Below are positions 53,000 through 63,468 of a stretch of DNA of 64,000 bases, in pieces (the first letter of the stretch is position 1; the number at the start of each line of letters is the position of its first letter). The DNA lies in NCBI GenBank assembly GCA_902706205.1, contig CACSKA010000001.1, positions 124,001 through 188,000 of the forward strand, given 5' to 3'. A model generated the notes under the pieces. That model saw only the letters and a list, made by a program, of their open reading frames with translations. It did not search any database and had not been told where the DNA came from. Made by a program: the position numbers and the translations under genes. This DNA comes from Chryseobacterium sp. 18061. Its GTDB lineage: Bacteria; Pseudomonadota; Gammaproteobacteria; Enterobacterales; Enterobacteriaceae.

Positions 53000-54394
53000 A
53001 TGACCACTCCCACCCCCGTTTCACTTCAGCCGATACCTCAGCCACCGTGCTGGACGAATCTGCCTTCCGTTACCCTAAATGACGCCACACTTGCCGGGCG
53101 CAAAGCGCGCGTGCTGGACCGGATGCGCCAACAGGGGTTGGACACGCTGATTGTTTACGCCGACAAAGAGCACGGCGGAAACTTTGAATATCTCACCGGC
53201 TTTATCCCGCGCTTTGAAGAGGCGCTGCTGGTGTTGCATCTGGATGGTGAGGCGGGGCTGGTTCTCGGCAACGAAAACCTCAAACTGGCGGCGCATGCGC
53301 GGCTGAAAAACCGCGTGCTGCATGCGCCATGGTTCTCTCTGCCGAATCAGCCAATGGACACCGTTCAGCCCCTTCATGAGGTTCTGCAACGCGCCGGTAT
53401 TACCGGGGATAAAACGCTGGGTCTGGCGGGCTGGAAGCTGTTCACTGGCATAAACGACAACACGCGGCAGATGTTCGATATCCCGTCGTTTATCGTTGAT
53501 GCGGTCCGTGAGGCTGCGCCCAGGGCAGAACTGCGTAATGCCACCGGCGTGTTTATCTCCCCGGCGTATGGCGCGCGGGTTATCAATAATGCCAATGAGT
53601 TAGCGCATTATGAATACGGCGCCAACCTGGCTTCAACGGCGATACTTCGGGCGCTGAATGCGGTCGCACCGGGTAAAACGGAAAAGGAGATTGCCAGCCT
53701 GCTCGCCGCTGATGGCCAGCCGCACAACGTGGTGTCCATCGCTGCCACCGGCGATCGTTTCGCCCATGCGAATCTTTATCCGGGTGATAAAACGGTGCAG
53801 CTGGGGGATAAGTTTTCTCTGACGACTAGCTTCAAAGGTGGGCTCAGCAGCCGTGCGGCCTACGTGGTCGAAAATGCCGGACAGTTGCCGGATGCGGTCA
53901 GCGATTATCTGGATGTCGTCGCGATTCCGTATTTCCGCGCGGTGGTCGCGTGGCTGGAAAATATTCGTCCGGGCATGACCGGCGGTGAGCTGTACCAGCT
54001 GATTGAAGACGTGCTGCCGAAGGCTGAATATCACTGGCATCTCAATCCGGGGCATCTTGTGGCGGATGAAGAATGGCTGTGTTCACCGGTGTCTGCGGGC
54101 TCTGACATTCCGCTGGCCAGCGGCATGCTGCTGCAAATCGATATTATTCCTTCCCGGGCGGGATATGCAGGGGCGAGCATTGAAGACACGGTGGCGCTGG
54201 CAGATGAATCGTTACGTCAGCAATTGGCGGCGGACTATCCGCAGCTGTGGGCGAGGGTGCAGGCGAGACGGGCTTTTATTGAAAAAGAGGTCGGGATTCG
54301 TTTACCCGAGTGGGTGTTGCCGTTCTCAAATACCGTAGGATATTTGCGGCCGTGGTTACTGGACCCTGCGAGTGCGTTGTCGTGTAAGTCGTGA
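53000..54394 (+). CDS. M24 (Xaa-Pro peptidase-fold) protein, probable pseudoenzyme
   Basis: A 464-residue protein with a creatinase-type N-terminal domain (about 30-190, with YADKEHGGNFEYLTGF) and a C-terminal pita-bread domain. In active M24 enzymes two Asp, one His and two Glu bind metal. Here the Asp positions fall on Thr and Arg or Ala (FSLTTSFKGGLSSRAAYVV in place of a DxG...D pattern), the His is kept in NPGHLVAD, the first Glu is Asp (QIDIIPS), and only the last Glu is kept (SIEDTVAL). It is therefore unlikely to be a standard metallopeptidase. The Shine-Dalgarno is AAAGGA. It occupies the place of yajD between secF and tsx. Confidence 0.75.
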   Translation: MTTPTPVSLQPIPQPPCWTNLPSVTLNDATLAGRKARVLDRMRQQGLDTLIVYADKEHGGNFEYLTGFIPRFEEALLVLHLDGEAGLVLGNENLKLAAHARLKNRVLHAPWFSLPNQPMDTVQPLHEVLQRAGITGDKTLGLAGWKLFTGINDNTRQMFDIPSFIVDAVREAAPRAELRNATGVFISPAYGARVINNANELAHYEYGANLASTAILRALNAVAPGKTEKEIASLLAADGQPHNVVSIAATGDRFAHANLYPGDKTVQLGDKFSLTTSFKGGLSSRAAYVVENAGQLPDAVSDYLDVVAIPYFRAVVAWLENIRPGMTGGELYQLIEDVLPKAEYHWHLNPGHLVADEEWLCSPVSAGSDIPLASGMLLQIDIIPSRAGYAGASIEDTVALADESLRQQLAADYPQLWARVQARRAFIEKEVGIRLPEWVLPFSNTVGYLRPWLLDPASALSCKS

Positions 54395-54406
54395 GTCTTA
54401 ATATGT

Positions 54407-54463
54407 CCGGTGGCGCTAAGCTTACCGGGCTTCGCGTAGACCCGGCAAGCTTGCGCCGCCGGG
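54407..54463. repeat. paired REP elements (BIME) between the M24 gene and tsx
   Basis: Two inverted units, 54407-54428 and 54441-54463, each a CCGG-flanked palindrome, are near reverse complements of each other. The composition is that of enterobacterial REP sequences. T-rich sequence follows, so it could also end transcription of the convergent neighbours. Confidence 0.85.
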
Positions 54464-54485
54464 CTTTTTCACTAACCGCGGATTA

Positions 54486-55379
54486 TCAGAAGTTATAACC
54501 GACAACCAGGTAGCCACCCCAACCGGTAGAGCGGACGCTGAAGTCGCCGTCACCGAAGTTCAGGCTTGCATCGTCGTTCCACTGGCCACCGTTGTGCCAG
54601 TAACGTGCGACCACAGAGTAATGCCAGTGATCGTAGTTCAGTGCCAGAATGTGGCTGGACGCGATGGAGTTATTGGTTCGCGCTTTCTTACCGTTCAGGT
54701 CACGGAAGTCTTCGTTACCCAGGTCTGAACCCCAGTCAAAGTTGGTGAAGCCGATGTAGCTCAGTTGGCCGCCCCACAGTTGGGTGATTGGCACAAAGTA
54801 TTTCACCTTGAAGCGGTAACCATCCCACTCGTTTTCGTTCGCGGCGCCGTAGTTCTGCCACTGGTATTTGGCATACACATTCAGGGACAGGCTCATTGGC
54901 AGGCCGGTATCAATATCGGTGCCCAGACCCATGTACCAGGTGCTTTGCTTACTGGCATCGTTGCCGTGAGCACCCATGTCATAGATGTAGTTGTTCGCGA
55001 AGTACCACTCTTTGAATGGGCCGAATGCCAGGCTGGTGCCGGTCAGCTTATCAATGGAGAAGCGCGGTTCAATTTCCATGAACATACGTGAACCGTCGTC
55101 CCAGATACCGGTGTCGTTACCGTTACCCGCACCGAAGGTTTTTGGGATATCGATATAGCCGTAGAAGTCGAACCAATCTTTCTTGGCGAACGCTTCGTAT
55201 TCCAGGTAAACGTCATTATTGATTTTCGGTCCAAAGCGGGTGTGGTAGCTGCCTACCACGTTGACGCTCTGATGCCACCAGTCAGAGACATACTCTGGTT
55301 TGGTAGTTTCGGCTGCGTTTGCCGTGAAAGTCGAAGAAAGCGCGAGCACTGCACCGGCTGCAATTAATGTTTTTTTCAT
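54486..55379 (-). CDS. tsx: Tsx, nucleoside-specific outer-membrane channel
   Basis: Tsx lets nucleosides and deoxynucleosides cross the outer membrane and serves as phage T6 and colicin K receptor in E. coli. With a start at 55379 it has 297 residues (ATG at 55382 adds one). The signal peptide ends near NAA (22-24). The barrel matches E. coli Tsx, ending [12 protein letters not shown] with terminal Phe. Divergence concentrates in short loops (after [12 protein letters not shown] and around [12 protein letters not shown]), likely exposed to phage. Confidence 0.97.
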   Translation of the reverse strand: MKKTLIAAGAVLALSSTFTANAAETTKPEYVSDWWHQSVNVVGSYHTRFGPKINNDVYLEYEAFAKKDWFDFYGYIDIPKTFGAGNGNDTGIWDDGSRMFMEIEPRFSIDKLTGTSLAFGPFKEWYFANNYIYDMGAHGNDASKQSTWYMGLGTDIDTGLPMSLSLNVYAKYQWQNYGAANENEWDGYRFKVKYFVPITQLWGGQLSYIGFTNFDWGSDLGNEDFRDLNGKKARTNNSIASSHILALNYDHWHYSVVARYWHNGGQWNDDASLNFGDGDFSVRSTGWGGYLVVGYNF

Positions 55380-55687
55380 CATTATGCCACTTGTTGAAAT
55401 CCCTTTCGGGGAGTGAAAAAGAACCGCTTGGGCGTTTCTAAATGTAACTGTTTTCTGCGAGGCCTATTATAAGAATCATTGCTCACAAAAATATGTGGTG
55501 TTTCACAGTTTTCTCAAGTACGTAATCGATTGCGTTCACGTTTGCGTACATTATCGGCGGGGATTGTACGGATTCTCTCAAATGTTTCCAGGGATTTCTG
55601 AAAAACAGCAAAGATTGCAGTGCGTGTTGAAGGGTGATGAAAAAGGGGAGGGAAACCGGATAACCGTCGCTATCCGGTGATAAGAAA
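55380..55687. promoter_or_regulatory. 308-bp gap upstream of tsx with a PurR-type operator
   Basis: ACGTAATCGATTGCGT (55520-55535) fits the LacI-family PurR pattern ACGnAAnCGnTTnCGT exactly, and an adjacent ACGTTTGCGT half-site follows. A TATAAT on the minus strand (55471-55466) may be a tsx -10. E. coli tsx is controlled by CytR and CRP; I could not place clear sites for those. The left part is AT-rich leader; the right end is the yajI 3' flank. Confidence 0.5.
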
Positions 55688-56230
55688 TTACTGAACGCTG
55701 GCGGGCTGAATATCGTGAATACGCACGAAAACGGGCTGCTTTGGATCAGTGCCGCTGAGCTGAAGTGGAATATCCACATCGCTCGGCGCGAGGACGCTGG
55801 CCGGGGCGTTGATCAACTGGTTTTTGACGTTCACTTCCTGATAGTTGTCTGTGGTGCCCTGAATCAGGCCCCATTCGGCGGTGCCGCTAAACGCGGGAAG
55901 CGGATCATTGGATTCGCCCTGAATACGCAGCGTTGCGCGCATACCGTCGGCGTTTTGCGCGATATTAATCAGCGACATTCTCAGCGTACCAATCTGGCTT
56001 TCCAGGCGGGCTGGCGTATTAGATCCCGGCAGCAGATACACACCGCTTGCGGATTTCGCATTCAGGGTGTTTTGCTGGGTTATCTTCACGGTTTCCTGAT
56101 TCAGCGTGGTCATATCTTTATTGAGCGCGGTGACGCTCTGCTGCATCTGATGTACTTCGTGCTGCTGTGCACAGGCGCTAAGGGTAAACAGGCTACCCAG
56201 CGCCAGAATTCGTACTAAACGTCGTGTCAT
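55688..56230 (-). CDS. yajI: YajI, DUF3251 lipoprotein
   Basis: A 180-residue lipoprotein with the lipobox LSAC; C20 is the acylation site. A Gln/Thr/Asn-rich helix (about 25-60) precedes a beta-rich domain matching E. coli YajI (SGVYLLPGSNTPARLESQIGTLRMSL in part). The start at 56230 is chosen for the signal peptide; an in-frame ATG at 56386 would run through the nrdR promoter. Function is unknown. Confidence 0.93.
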   Translation of the reverse strand: MTRRLVRILALGSLFTLSACAQQHEVHQMQQSVTALNKDMTTLNQETVKITQQNTLNAKSASGVYLLPGSNTPARLESQIGTLRMSLINIAQNADGMRATLRIQGESNDPLPAFSGTAEWGLIQGTTDNYQEVNVKNQLINAPASVLAPSDVDIPLQLSGTDPKQPVFVRIHDIQPASVQ

Positions 56231-56313
56231 CGTTAGGTGTCCTTTCAAGATTCTGTCGACAGTAATGGTAGCAGTATCGTCCTGGATGCCATCGGGGGAT
56301 TGTCTCAAAATGA

Positions 56314-56823
<510 letters not shown>

Positions 56824-56826
56824 TCG

Positions 56827-57930
56827 ATGCTTGACGAAATGTATATGGCCCGTGCGCTGAAGCTGGCGAATCAGGGGCGCTTCACTACTCATCCGAATCC
56901 ACGCGTTGGCTGCGTCATCGTGAAAGACGGGGAAATCGTCGGCGAAGGTGCGCATTACCGCGCGGGCGAACCGCACGCCGAAGTCCACGCCCTGCGCATG
57001 GCGGGCGAGAAAGCGAAAGGGGCAACGGCATACGTCACCCTCGAACCGTGCAGTCACCATGGCCGTACACCGCCGTGCTGCGAGGCGCTGATTACCGCAG
57101 GCGTCAGCCGCGTGGTTGCCGCGATGCAGGATCCTAATCCGCAGGTTGCGGGGCGCGGGCTATACCGTTTGCAGCAGGAAGGAATTGAGGTCAGCCACGG
57201 GCTGATGATGAGCGAAGCGGAAGCGCTGAATAAGGGCTTCCTGAAGCGGATGCGTACCGGTTTCCCGTACATTCAGCTGAAGCTTGGCGCGTCGCTGGAT
57301 GGCCGCACGGCGATGGCCAGCGGTGAAAGTCAATGGATTACTTCGCCGCAGGCGCGCCGCGATGTGCAGCGTCTTCGCGCGGAAAGCCACGCCATTTTGA
57401 CCACCGACGCCACGGTGCTGGCCGACGATCCGGCATTAACCGTGCGTTGGGATGAATTGAATACCGATGTGCAGGCGCATTATCCGCAGGAAAATCTGCG
57501 TCAACCGCTGCGTATTGTTATCGACCGTCAGAACCGCGTGACGCCGGAACACCGCATCGTGCAGCAACCGGGCGACATCCTGTTTGCGCGCTGCAAAGAT
57601 GATACCCGTGAATGGCCGGACAATGTGCGCAACCTGAACGTGCCGGAACATAACGGTCATCTCGATTTAGTCCTGCTGATGATGCAGTTAGGCAAACAGC
57701 AAATTAACAGTCTATGGGTGGAAGCGGGCCCAACGTTTGCCGGGGCATTGTTGCAGGCAGGTCTGGTTGATGAGCTGATTGTTTACGTTGCGCCTAAACT
57801 GTTAGGCAGCAATGCACGTGGTTTATGTGTGCTGCCAGGGCTTGAGAAACTGGCCGATGCACCCCAGTTTAGTTTCAGCGAGATCCGCCAGGTAGGCCCG
57901 GATCTGTGTCTGCATTTAATACCCGCGTGA
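56827..57930 (+). CDS. ribD: RibD, bifunctional pyrimidine deaminase/reductase of riboflavin synthesis
   Basis: RibD deaminates and then reduces the early pyrimidine intermediate to 5-amino-6-ribitylamino-uracil phosphate. The 367 residues comprise an N-terminal cytidine-deaminase-type domain with zinc ligands H50, C75 and C84 and catalytic E52 (HAE...PCSHHGRTPPC), and a C-terminal reductase domain (about 147 on). It starts 3 bp after nrdR. Confidence 0.98.
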   Translation: MLDEMYMARALKLANQGRFTTHPNPRVGCVIVKDGEIVGEGAHYRAGEPHAEVHALRMAGEKAKGATAYVTLEPCSHHGRTPPCCEALITAGVSRVVAAMQDPNPQVAGRGLYRLQQEGIEVSHGLMMSEAEALNKGFLKRMRTGFPYIQLKLGASLDGRTAMASGESQWITSPQARRDVQRLRAESHAILTTDATVLADDPALTVRWDELNTDVQAHYPQENLRQPLRIVIDRQNRVTPEHRIVQQPGDILFARCKDDTREWPDNVRNLNVPEHNGHLDLVLLMMQLGKQQINSLWVEAGPTFAGALLQAGLVDELIVYVAPKLLGSNARGLCVLPGLEKLADAPQFSFSEIRQVGPDLCLHLIPA

Positions 57931-58016
57931 AGCAGCCCTAAATAGGGAAGCCGTACGCGAATAATTATGATAAAATCCGCCCCCCTCGGGGTAAGTCGAA
58001 TCCCAAAAGGAAAAGT

Positions 58017-58487
58017 ATGAACATTATCGAAGCTAACGTTGCTGCCCCGGACGCTCGCGTTGCCATCACCATTGCGCGTTTCAATAACTTCATCAATGAC
58101 AGCCTGCTGGAAGGTGCGATTGACGCCCTGAAGCGTATTGGTCAGATGAAAGACGAAAACATCACCGTCGTTTGGGTTCCTGGCGCATACGAACTGCCAC
58201 TGGCAGCCGGTGCACTGGCGAAAACCGGTAAATACGATGCAGTGATCGCGCTTGGCACCGTTATCCGCGGCGGTACTGCTCACTTTGAATACGTGGCCGG
58301 TGGAGCAAGCAATGGTCTGGCGCAGGTTGCGCACGACAGCGAAATCCCGGTCGCTTTTGGGGTTCTGACCACCGAAAGCATCGAACAAGCCATCGAACGT
58401 GCTGGCACCAAGGCCGGTAACAAAGGTGCAGAAGCTGCACTGACCGCGCTTGAAATGATCAATGTATTGAAAGCCATCAAGGCCTGA
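58017..58487 (+). CDS. ribH: 6,7-dimethyl-8-ribityllumazine synthase
   Basis: This enzyme (ribE in E. coli naming) condenses the RibD pathway product with 3,4-dihydroxy-2-butanone 4-phosphate and forms 60-mer shells. The 156 residues match E. coli. [14 protein letters not shown] carries the active-site His (in AHFE). The Shine-Dalgarno is AAAAGGAAAA. No FMN riboswitch is visible in the 86 bp upstream. nusB follows. Confidence 0.98.
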   Translation: MNIIEANVAAPDARVAITIARFNNFINDSLLEGAIDALKRIGQMKDENITVVWVPGAYELPLAAGALAKTGKYDAVIALGTVIRGGTAHFEYVAGGASNGLAQVAHDSEIPVAFGVLTTESIEQAIERAGTKAGNKGAEAALTALEMINVLKAIKA

Positions 58488-58508
58488 TTTTTTTGTAAGG
58501 GGAATTCC

Positions 58509-58928
58509 GTGAAACCTGCTGCTCGTCGCCGCGCCCGTGAGTGTGCTGTCCAGGCGCTTTACTCCTGGCAGTTGTCTAAAAACGACATCTCTGATGTTGA
58601 ATACCAGTTCCTGGCGGAACAGGACGTGAAAGACGTCGACGTCGTGTACTTCCGTGAACTGCTGACCGGAGTGGCGACCAACAGCGCGTATCTCGACGGC
58701 CTGATGAAACCTTATCTGTCCCGTCTGCTGGAAGAACTGGGTCAGGTAGAAAAAGCTGTGCTGCGTATCGCGCTGTTTGAGCTGGCTAAACGTGATGATG
58801 TGCCGTACAAAGTGGCCATCAACGAAGCTATCGAACTGGCAAAAACCTTCGGTGCCGAAGACAGCCATAAGTTCGTTAACGGCGTGCTGGATAAAGCAGC
58901 TCCGGCAATCCGTCCCCGCAAAAAGTAA
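58509..58928 (+). CDS. nusB: NusB, transcription antitermination factor
   Basis: NusB with NusE (S10) binds boxA RNA in rRNA antitermination. The 139 residues are all-helical with the basic N terminus [20 protein letters not shown], as in E. coli. The start is GTG at 58509 after AAGGGG. A hairpin separates it from thiL. Confidence 0.98.
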   Translation: MKPAARRRARECAVQALYSWQLSKNDISDVEYQFLAEQDVKDVDVVYFRELLTGVATNSAYLDGLMKPYLSRLLEELGQVEKAVLRIALFELAKRDDVPYKVAINEAIELAKTFGAEDSHKFVNGVLDKAAPAIRPRKK

Positions 58929-58933
58929 TCTGC

Positions 58934-58970
58934 AGGCCGGAGAAAGCGGTTTCACCGTTCTCTCCGGCCT
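58934..58970 (+). terminator. attenuator-like hairpin between nusB and thiL
   Basis: AGGCCGGAGA (58934-58943) pairs with TCTCCGGCCT (58961-58970) around a loop that itself can form CGGT/ACCG. A pyrimidine-rich TCTCTTTTCT follows. thiL starts 27 bp later, so this is probably a partial terminator. Confidence 0.7.
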
Positions 58971-58997
58971 TCTCTTTTCTCTGCCGAGGCATAACGT

Positions 58998-59972
58998 ATG
59001 GCATGTGGCGAATTCTCCCTGATTGCCCGTTATTTTGATCGTGTAAGAAGTTCCCGTCTTGATGTTGAAACCGGAATCGGTGACGACTGCGCACTGCTCA
59101 ATATTCCTGAAAAACAAACTCTCGCGATCAGTACTGACACTCTGGTGTCGGGCATTCATTTCCTTCCTGATATCAATCCTGCCGATTTAGCCCGCAAAGC
59201 GCTGGCGGTGAATCTCAGCGATCTCGCTGCGATGGGCGCTGATCCTGCGTGGCTGACGCTGGCATTAACGCTGCCGTCGGTAGAAGAAGCCTGGCTTGAA
59301 GCATTCAGCGACAGCCTGTTTGAACAACTCAATTATTACGATATGCAGCTGATTGGCGGCGATACCACTAAAGGACCGCTGTCGATGACACTGGGTATTC
59401 ACGGCTTAGTGCCGGAAGGCCGGGCGTTGAAGCGTTCTGGCGCAAAACCAGGTGACTGGATTTACGTCACCGGTACGCCGGGCGACAGCGCTGCCGGGCT
59501 GGCGATTTTGCAGGACCGTCTGCAGGTGGATAACAAAGAAGACGCGGATTATCTGGTTAAGCGTCATCTTAATCCGACGCCGCGGATTCTGAGTGGTCAG
59601 GCGCTGCGTAATCTGGCGCATTCGGCCATCGATATTTCCGATGGGCTGATTTCCGATCTCGGGCATATTCTCAAAGCCAGCGGGTGCGGCGCGCGGGTAG
59701 ATCTCGATCTGCTGCCGTATTCTGAAGTGATGAAGCGCCACGTCGAGCCCGAACAGGCGTTGCGTTGGGCGCTTTCTGGCGGTGAGGATTACGAACTGTG
59801 CTTCACCGTGCCGGAGCTTAATCGTGGTGTGCTGGATGTCGCTTTGGGCAATTTCGGCATGGGCTTTACCTGCATTGGCCAGGTCAGCGCCGACATCGAA
59901 GGGCTGCATTTTCAGCGTGACGGCAAACCGGTAACGCTCGACTGGAAGGGGTATGACCATTTTGCGCAGTAA
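58998..59972 (+). CDS. thiL: thiamine-monophosphate kinase
   Basis: ThiL makes thiamine diphosphate from the monophosphate and ATP. The 324 residues match E. coli: GIGDDCALL and STDTL near the N terminus bind Mg-ATP, and IGGDTTKG and [13 protein letters not shown] follow. Its 3' end overlaps pgpA by 20 bp. Confidence 0.97.
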   Translation: MACGEFSLIARYFDRVRSSRLDVETGIGDDCALLNIPEKQTLAISTDTLVSGIHFLPDINPADLARKALAVNLSDLAAMGADPAWLTLALTLPSVEEAWLEAFSDSLFEQLNYYDMQLIGGDTTKGPLSMTLGIHGLVPEGRALKRSGAKPGDWIYVTGTPGDSAAGLAILQDRLQVDNKEDADYLVKRHLNPTPRILSGQALRNLAHSAIDISDGLISDLGHILKASGCGARVDLDLLPYSEVMKRHVEPEQALRWALSGGEDYELCFTVPELNRGVLDVALGNFGMGFTCIGQVSADIEGLHFQRDGKPVTLDWKGYDHFAQ

Positions 59973-60465
59973 AGACGTAGCAAAAAGCCGACTGAGCATG
60001 CTTAACCCGTGGCATCTGCTGGCGACCGGTTTTGGCAGCGGTCTCAGCCCGATAATGCCAGGCACGGCGGGCTCGATTGCGGCCATTCCCTTCTGGTATC
60101 TGATGACCTTTCTGCCATGGCAGCTCTATTCGCTGACGGTGATGCTAAGTATCTGCATTGGCGTATACATCTGCCATCGCACGGCGAAAGACATGGGCGT
60201 GCATGACCATGGCAGCATCGTCTGGGACGAATTTGTCGGGATGTGGATTACGCTGATGGCCATTCCCACCAACGACTGGCAGTGGGTCGCTGCTGGATTT
60301 GTCATCTTCCGTATTTTCGATATCTGGAAACCGTGGCCGATCCGCTGGTTCGATCGCAACGTTCATGGCGGGATGGGAATTATGGTCGACGATATTGTCG
60401 CCGGAGTGATTTCCGCGGGACTGTTGTATGTGATTGGGCATCACTGGCCGATGGGAATTATTTGA
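59953..60465 (+). CDS. pgpA: phosphatidylglycerophosphatase A
   Basis: PgpA removes the phosphate from phosphatidylglycerophosphate at the inner membrane. The 170 residues have about four helices, with the acidic site WDEFVGMW and VDDIVAG conserved. It starts inside thiL, so it is translated from the same message. Confidence 0.97.
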   Translation: MTILRSKDVAKSRLSMLNPWHLLATGFGSGLSPIMPGTAGSIAAIPFWYLMTFLPWQLYSLTVMLSICIGVYICHRTAKDMGVHDHGSIVWDEFVGMWITLMAIPTNDWQWVAAGFVIFRIFDIWKPWPIRWFDRNVHGGMGIMVDDIVAGVISAGLLYVIGHHWPMGII

Positions 60466-60470
60466 TAAAA

Positions 60471-60561
60471 CCCTCACCCGACCCTCTCCCTAAAAGGGAG
60501 AGGGAGGAAAGCGTTCGAGGATTATTCCCTCGCCCCTTTAGGGAGAGGGTTAGGGCGAGGG
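60471..60561. repeat. bipartite palindromic intergenic repeat
   Basis: The left unit (CCCTCACCCGACCCTCTCCC, then TAAAAGGGAGAGGG) and the right unit (CCCTCGCCCCTTTAGGGAGA, then GGGTTAGGGCGAGGG) are imperfect inverted copies about 28 bp long with an unrelated 20-bp centre. Each unit is also a local hairpin. It fills the gap between convergent pgpA and yajO. Such CCCTCACCC/GGGTTAGGG elements are frequent between genes in enterics. Confidence 0.85.
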
Positions 60562-60570
60562 GAGACTCAC

Positions 60571-61545
60571 TTATTTAAATCCCACCACCGGATGAGCCTG
60601 ATACGGCGTTTCCAGTTCGGCAATCTGCTCCGGTTTCAGGGTGATATCCACCGCATTCAGTAATTCCTCGAGCTGTTCTTCCCGCGATGTACCGATAATG
60701 GGTGCTGCCACGCCGGGTTTGCTTAACAGCCACGCCAGCGCTACCTGCGCACGCGTCACATCCAGCTCATCCGCAATGTTCGCCAGCCGTTCCGCAATAT
60801 GTGCGTCATTCTCTTCGGTGGTGCTGTAGAGTGTTTTACCAAATTCATCGGAGACCACGCGGGCAGTCGTTTCACCCCATGGACGCGTCAGACGACCACG
60901 CGCCAACGGGCTCCACGGGATAACCGCCACGCCCTCCTGATAGCACAGCGGCAGCATCTCGCGCTCTTCTTCGCGATAAATCAGATTGTAATGATCCTGC
61001 ATGGTGACGAACCGCGCCCAGCCGTGCTGTTTTTGCAGTTCCAGCGCCTGTGCGAACTGTGACGCATGCATGGATGATGCACCGATGTAACGCGCTTTTC
61101 CGCTCTTAACTACGTCGTTCAGCGCTTCCAGCGTCTCTTCAATCGGGGTGTCGTAATCCCAACGGTGGATTTGTAGCAGGTCGACGTAATCCATCCCCAG
61201 ACGCGTCAGGCTGTCGTCGATAGAGCGTAGGATTTGCGCCCGGGAAAGCCCTTGCGGTAAATCCCCCGTTTGATGGTAAACCTTGGTCGCCACGACCACC
61301 TCTTCACGACGCGCGAAATCACGCAGCGCACGGCCAACGATCTCCTCGCTGCTGCCGTCGGAGTAGCTGTTGGCGGTATCAAAGAAGTTAATCCCGCCTT
61401 CAAGGGCGTGTTTAATGATGGGGCGGCTACTTTCCTCCGGCAGCGTCCAGGCGTGATTCCCACGGTCAGGTTCGCCAAAAGTCATACAGCCAAGACACAG
61501 TCGGGAGACGTTGAGGTCGGTTGTTCCCAATTTATTGTATTGCAT
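60571..61545 (-). CDS. yajO: YajO, aldo-keto reductase
   Basis: A 324-residue NADP-dependent aldo-keto reductase. The catalytic tetrad region is visible as D55-A-Y60 (FFDTANSYSDG), a Lys in ATKVYH, and His in LLQIHRWDY. In E. coli the gene is last in the xseB-ispA-dxs-yajO order, and variants can feed 1-deoxyxylulose 5-phosphate synthesis. Natural substrate is uncertain. Confidence 0.94.
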   Translation of the reverse strand: MQYNKLGTTDLNVSRLCLGCMTFGEPDRGNHAWTLPEESSRPIIKHALEGGINFFDTANSYSDGSSEEIVGRALRDFARREEVVVATKVYHQTGDLPQGLSRAQILRSIDDSLTRLGMDYVDLLQIHRWDYDTPIEETLEALNDVVKSGKARYIGASSMHASQFAQALELQKQHGWARFVTMQDHYNLIYREEEREMLPLCYQEGVAVIPWSPLARGRLTRPWGETTARVVSDEFGKTLYSTTEENDAHIAERLANIADELDVTRAQVALAWLLSKPGVAAPIIGTSREEQLEELLNAVDITLKPEQIAELETPYQAHPVVGFK

Positions 61546-61605
61546 GCTTCCACTCCTGCGATGAACGTAATGTTAAGCATAGCAGGAGCGGAAAGGGGGA
61601 AAGGA

Positions 61606-63468
61606 TCAGGCCAGCCAGGCCGTGATTTTTGCTTCGATTCCGGCGGCGTCGAGACCGATATCTGCCCGCGCTTCTTCCTGCGTTCCCTGCGGGATAAAGA
61701 CATCCGGCAGGCCAATATTCAGAACCGGCACCGGTTTGCGGTGTGCCATCAGTACTTCATTTACGCCGCTGCCTGCACCGCCCATGATGGCGTTTTCTTC
61801 CAGTGTGACCAGCACCTCATGTCGGGCGGCCATGTCCAGAATTAACGTTTCATCCAGCGGTTTCACAAAGCGCATATCGACCAGTGTGGCATTGAGATTT
61901 TCGGCCACCACGGCGGCATCCACCAGCAGCGTACCAAAGTTGAGAATCGCGATTTTCTCGCCCTGGCGTTTGACGACGCCTTTACCGAGCGGCAGTTTTT
62001 CCAGGGGGGCCAGTTCGACGCCGGTACCGCTGCCGCGTGGATAGCGAACGGCACTCGGGCCATCGTTGTAGTGATAGCCGGTAAACAGCATCTGGCGACA
62101 TTCGTTTTCATCGCTCGGGGTCATGATGACCATTTCCGGAACGCAGCGCAGATAGGAGAGATCGAACGCACCCTGATGGGTTTGACCATCAGCGCCAACG
62201 ATGCCCGCGCGGTCAATGGCGAACAGCACCGGCAATTTCTGGATTGCGACGTCGTGAATGAGCTGGTCATAGGCGCGTTGCAGGAAGGTCGAGTAAATCG
62301 CTACCACCGGCTTATAACCGCCAATCGCCAGACCCGCTGCAAACGTCACCGCATGCTGCTCGGCAATCGCCACGTCAAAATACTGGTCAGGGTATTTTTT
62401 AGAGAACGCGACCATTCCGGAGCCTTCACGCATTGCCGGAGTGACCGCCATCAGTTTGTTGTCTTTCGCCGCTGTTTCGCACAGCCAGTCGCCGAAAATT
62501 TTCGAGTAACCCGGCAGGCCACCGCTGCTTTTCGGCAGCACGCCGCTGGTATGGTCGAATTTTGGCACCGCGTGGAAGGTGATGGGATCTTTTTCTGCTG
62601 GCTCATAACCACGACCTTTTTTGGTCATGATGTGCAGGAACTGCGGGCCTTTCAGGTCGCGCATGTTTTTCAGCGTACTGACCAGCCCTAACACGTCGTG
62701 TCCGTCGACCGGGCCGATATAGTTAAAACCAAGCTCTTCAAACAGTGTGCCCGGAACCACCATGCCTTTGATGTGCTCTTCGGTGCGTTTGAGGAGCTCT
62801 TTAATCGGCGGGACGCCTGAGAAGACTTTCTTGCCGCCTTCACGCAATGACGAATAGAGCTTACCGGACAGCAGCTGTGCCAGATGGTTATTCAGTGCGC
62901 CGACGTTCTCGGAAATCGACATTTCGTTGTCGTTGAGGACAACCAGCATATCCGGCTTGATATCGCCCGCATGGTTCATCGCTTCAAACGCCATCCCGGC
63001 GGTGATCGCGCCGTCGCCAATGACGCACACGGTGCGACGCTGTTTGGCTTCTTTTTCTGCGGCGACAGCGATGCCTATCCCGGCGGAAATAGAGGTAGAC
63101 GAGTGCCCGACGCTCAGCACGTCGTACTCGCTTTCACCGCGCCATGGGAACGGATGCAGGCCACCTTTCTGGCGTATGGTGCCAATACGATCACGACGGC
63201 CGGTCAAAATTTTGTGTGGGTAAGCCTGATGACCTACGTCCCAGATCAGCTGATCGAACGGGGTATTATAGACGTAATGCAGCGCCACGGTGAGTTCCAC
63301 CGTGCCAAGCCCGGAGGCAAAGTGTCCGCTGGAGCGGCTCACGCTGTCGAGCAGGTAGCGACGCAGTTCGTCGCAGAGCTTCGGCAGGCTCTCTTTTGGC
63401 AACAGACGCAACTCCTGAGTGGACTCCACCAGTGCCAGCGTCGGGTATTTGGCTATATCAAAACTCAT
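61606..63468 (-). CDS. dxs: 1-deoxy-D-xylulose-5-phosphate synthase
   Basis: Dxs condenses pyruvate and glyceraldehyde 3-phosphate with thiamine diphosphate, the entry step of the MEP isoprenoid pathway. The 620 residues equal the E. coli length. H49 ([10 protein letters not shown]), the ThDP motif [18 protein letters not shown]...NDN and E370-like Glu in [12 protein letters not shown] are present. It also feeds thiamine and pyridoxal synthesis. ispA lies upstream on the same strand and yajO downstream. Confidence 0.98.
   Translation of the reverse strand: MSFDIAKYPTLALVESTQELRLLPKESLPKLCDELRRYLLDSVSRSSGHFASGLGTVELTVALHYVYNTPFDQLIWDVGHQAYPHKILTGRRDRIGTIRQKGGLHPFPWRGESEYDVLSVGHSSTSISAGIGIAVAAEKEAKQRRTVCVIGDGAITAGMAFEAMNHAGDIKPDMLVVLNDNEMSISENVGALNNHLAQLLSGKLYSSLREGGKKVFSGVPPIKELLKRTEEHIKGMVVPGTLFEELGFNYIGPVDGHDVLGLVSTLKNMRDLKGPQFLHIMTKKGRGYEPAEKDPITFHAVPKFDHTSGVLPKSSGGLPGYSKIFGDWLCETAAKDNKLMAVTPAMREGSGMVAFSKKYPDQYFDVAIAEQHAVTFAAGLAIGGYKPVVAIYSTFLQRAYDQLIHDVAIQKLPVLFAIDRAGIVGADGQTHQGAFDLSYLRCVPEMVIMTPSDENECRQMLFTGYHYNDGPSAVRYPRGSGTGVELAPLEKLPLGKGVVKRQGEKIAILNFGTLLVDAAVVAENLNATLVDMRFVKPLDETLILDMAARHEVLVTLEENAIMGGAGSGVNEVLMAHRKPVPVLNIGLPDVFIPQGTQEEARADIGLDAAGIEAKITAWLA

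Noticed and set aside
55484..55505. CRP site near the tsx promoter (TGTGGTGTTTCACA)
   Set aside because: The half-sites are two bases too close for the TGTGA-N6-TCACA spacing, so I did not annotate it.
57931..58016. Possible FMN riboswitch before ribH
   Set aside because: The 86-bp gap is too short and lacks the conserved multi-helix core; in enterics the FMN riboswitch is at ribB, outside this window.
57783..59159. 458-codon minus-strand open frame antisense to ribD, ribH, nusB and thiL
   Set aside because: It crosses four well-conserved genes on the other strand, its translation resembles no known family, and long antisense frames are common opposite codon-biased core genes.
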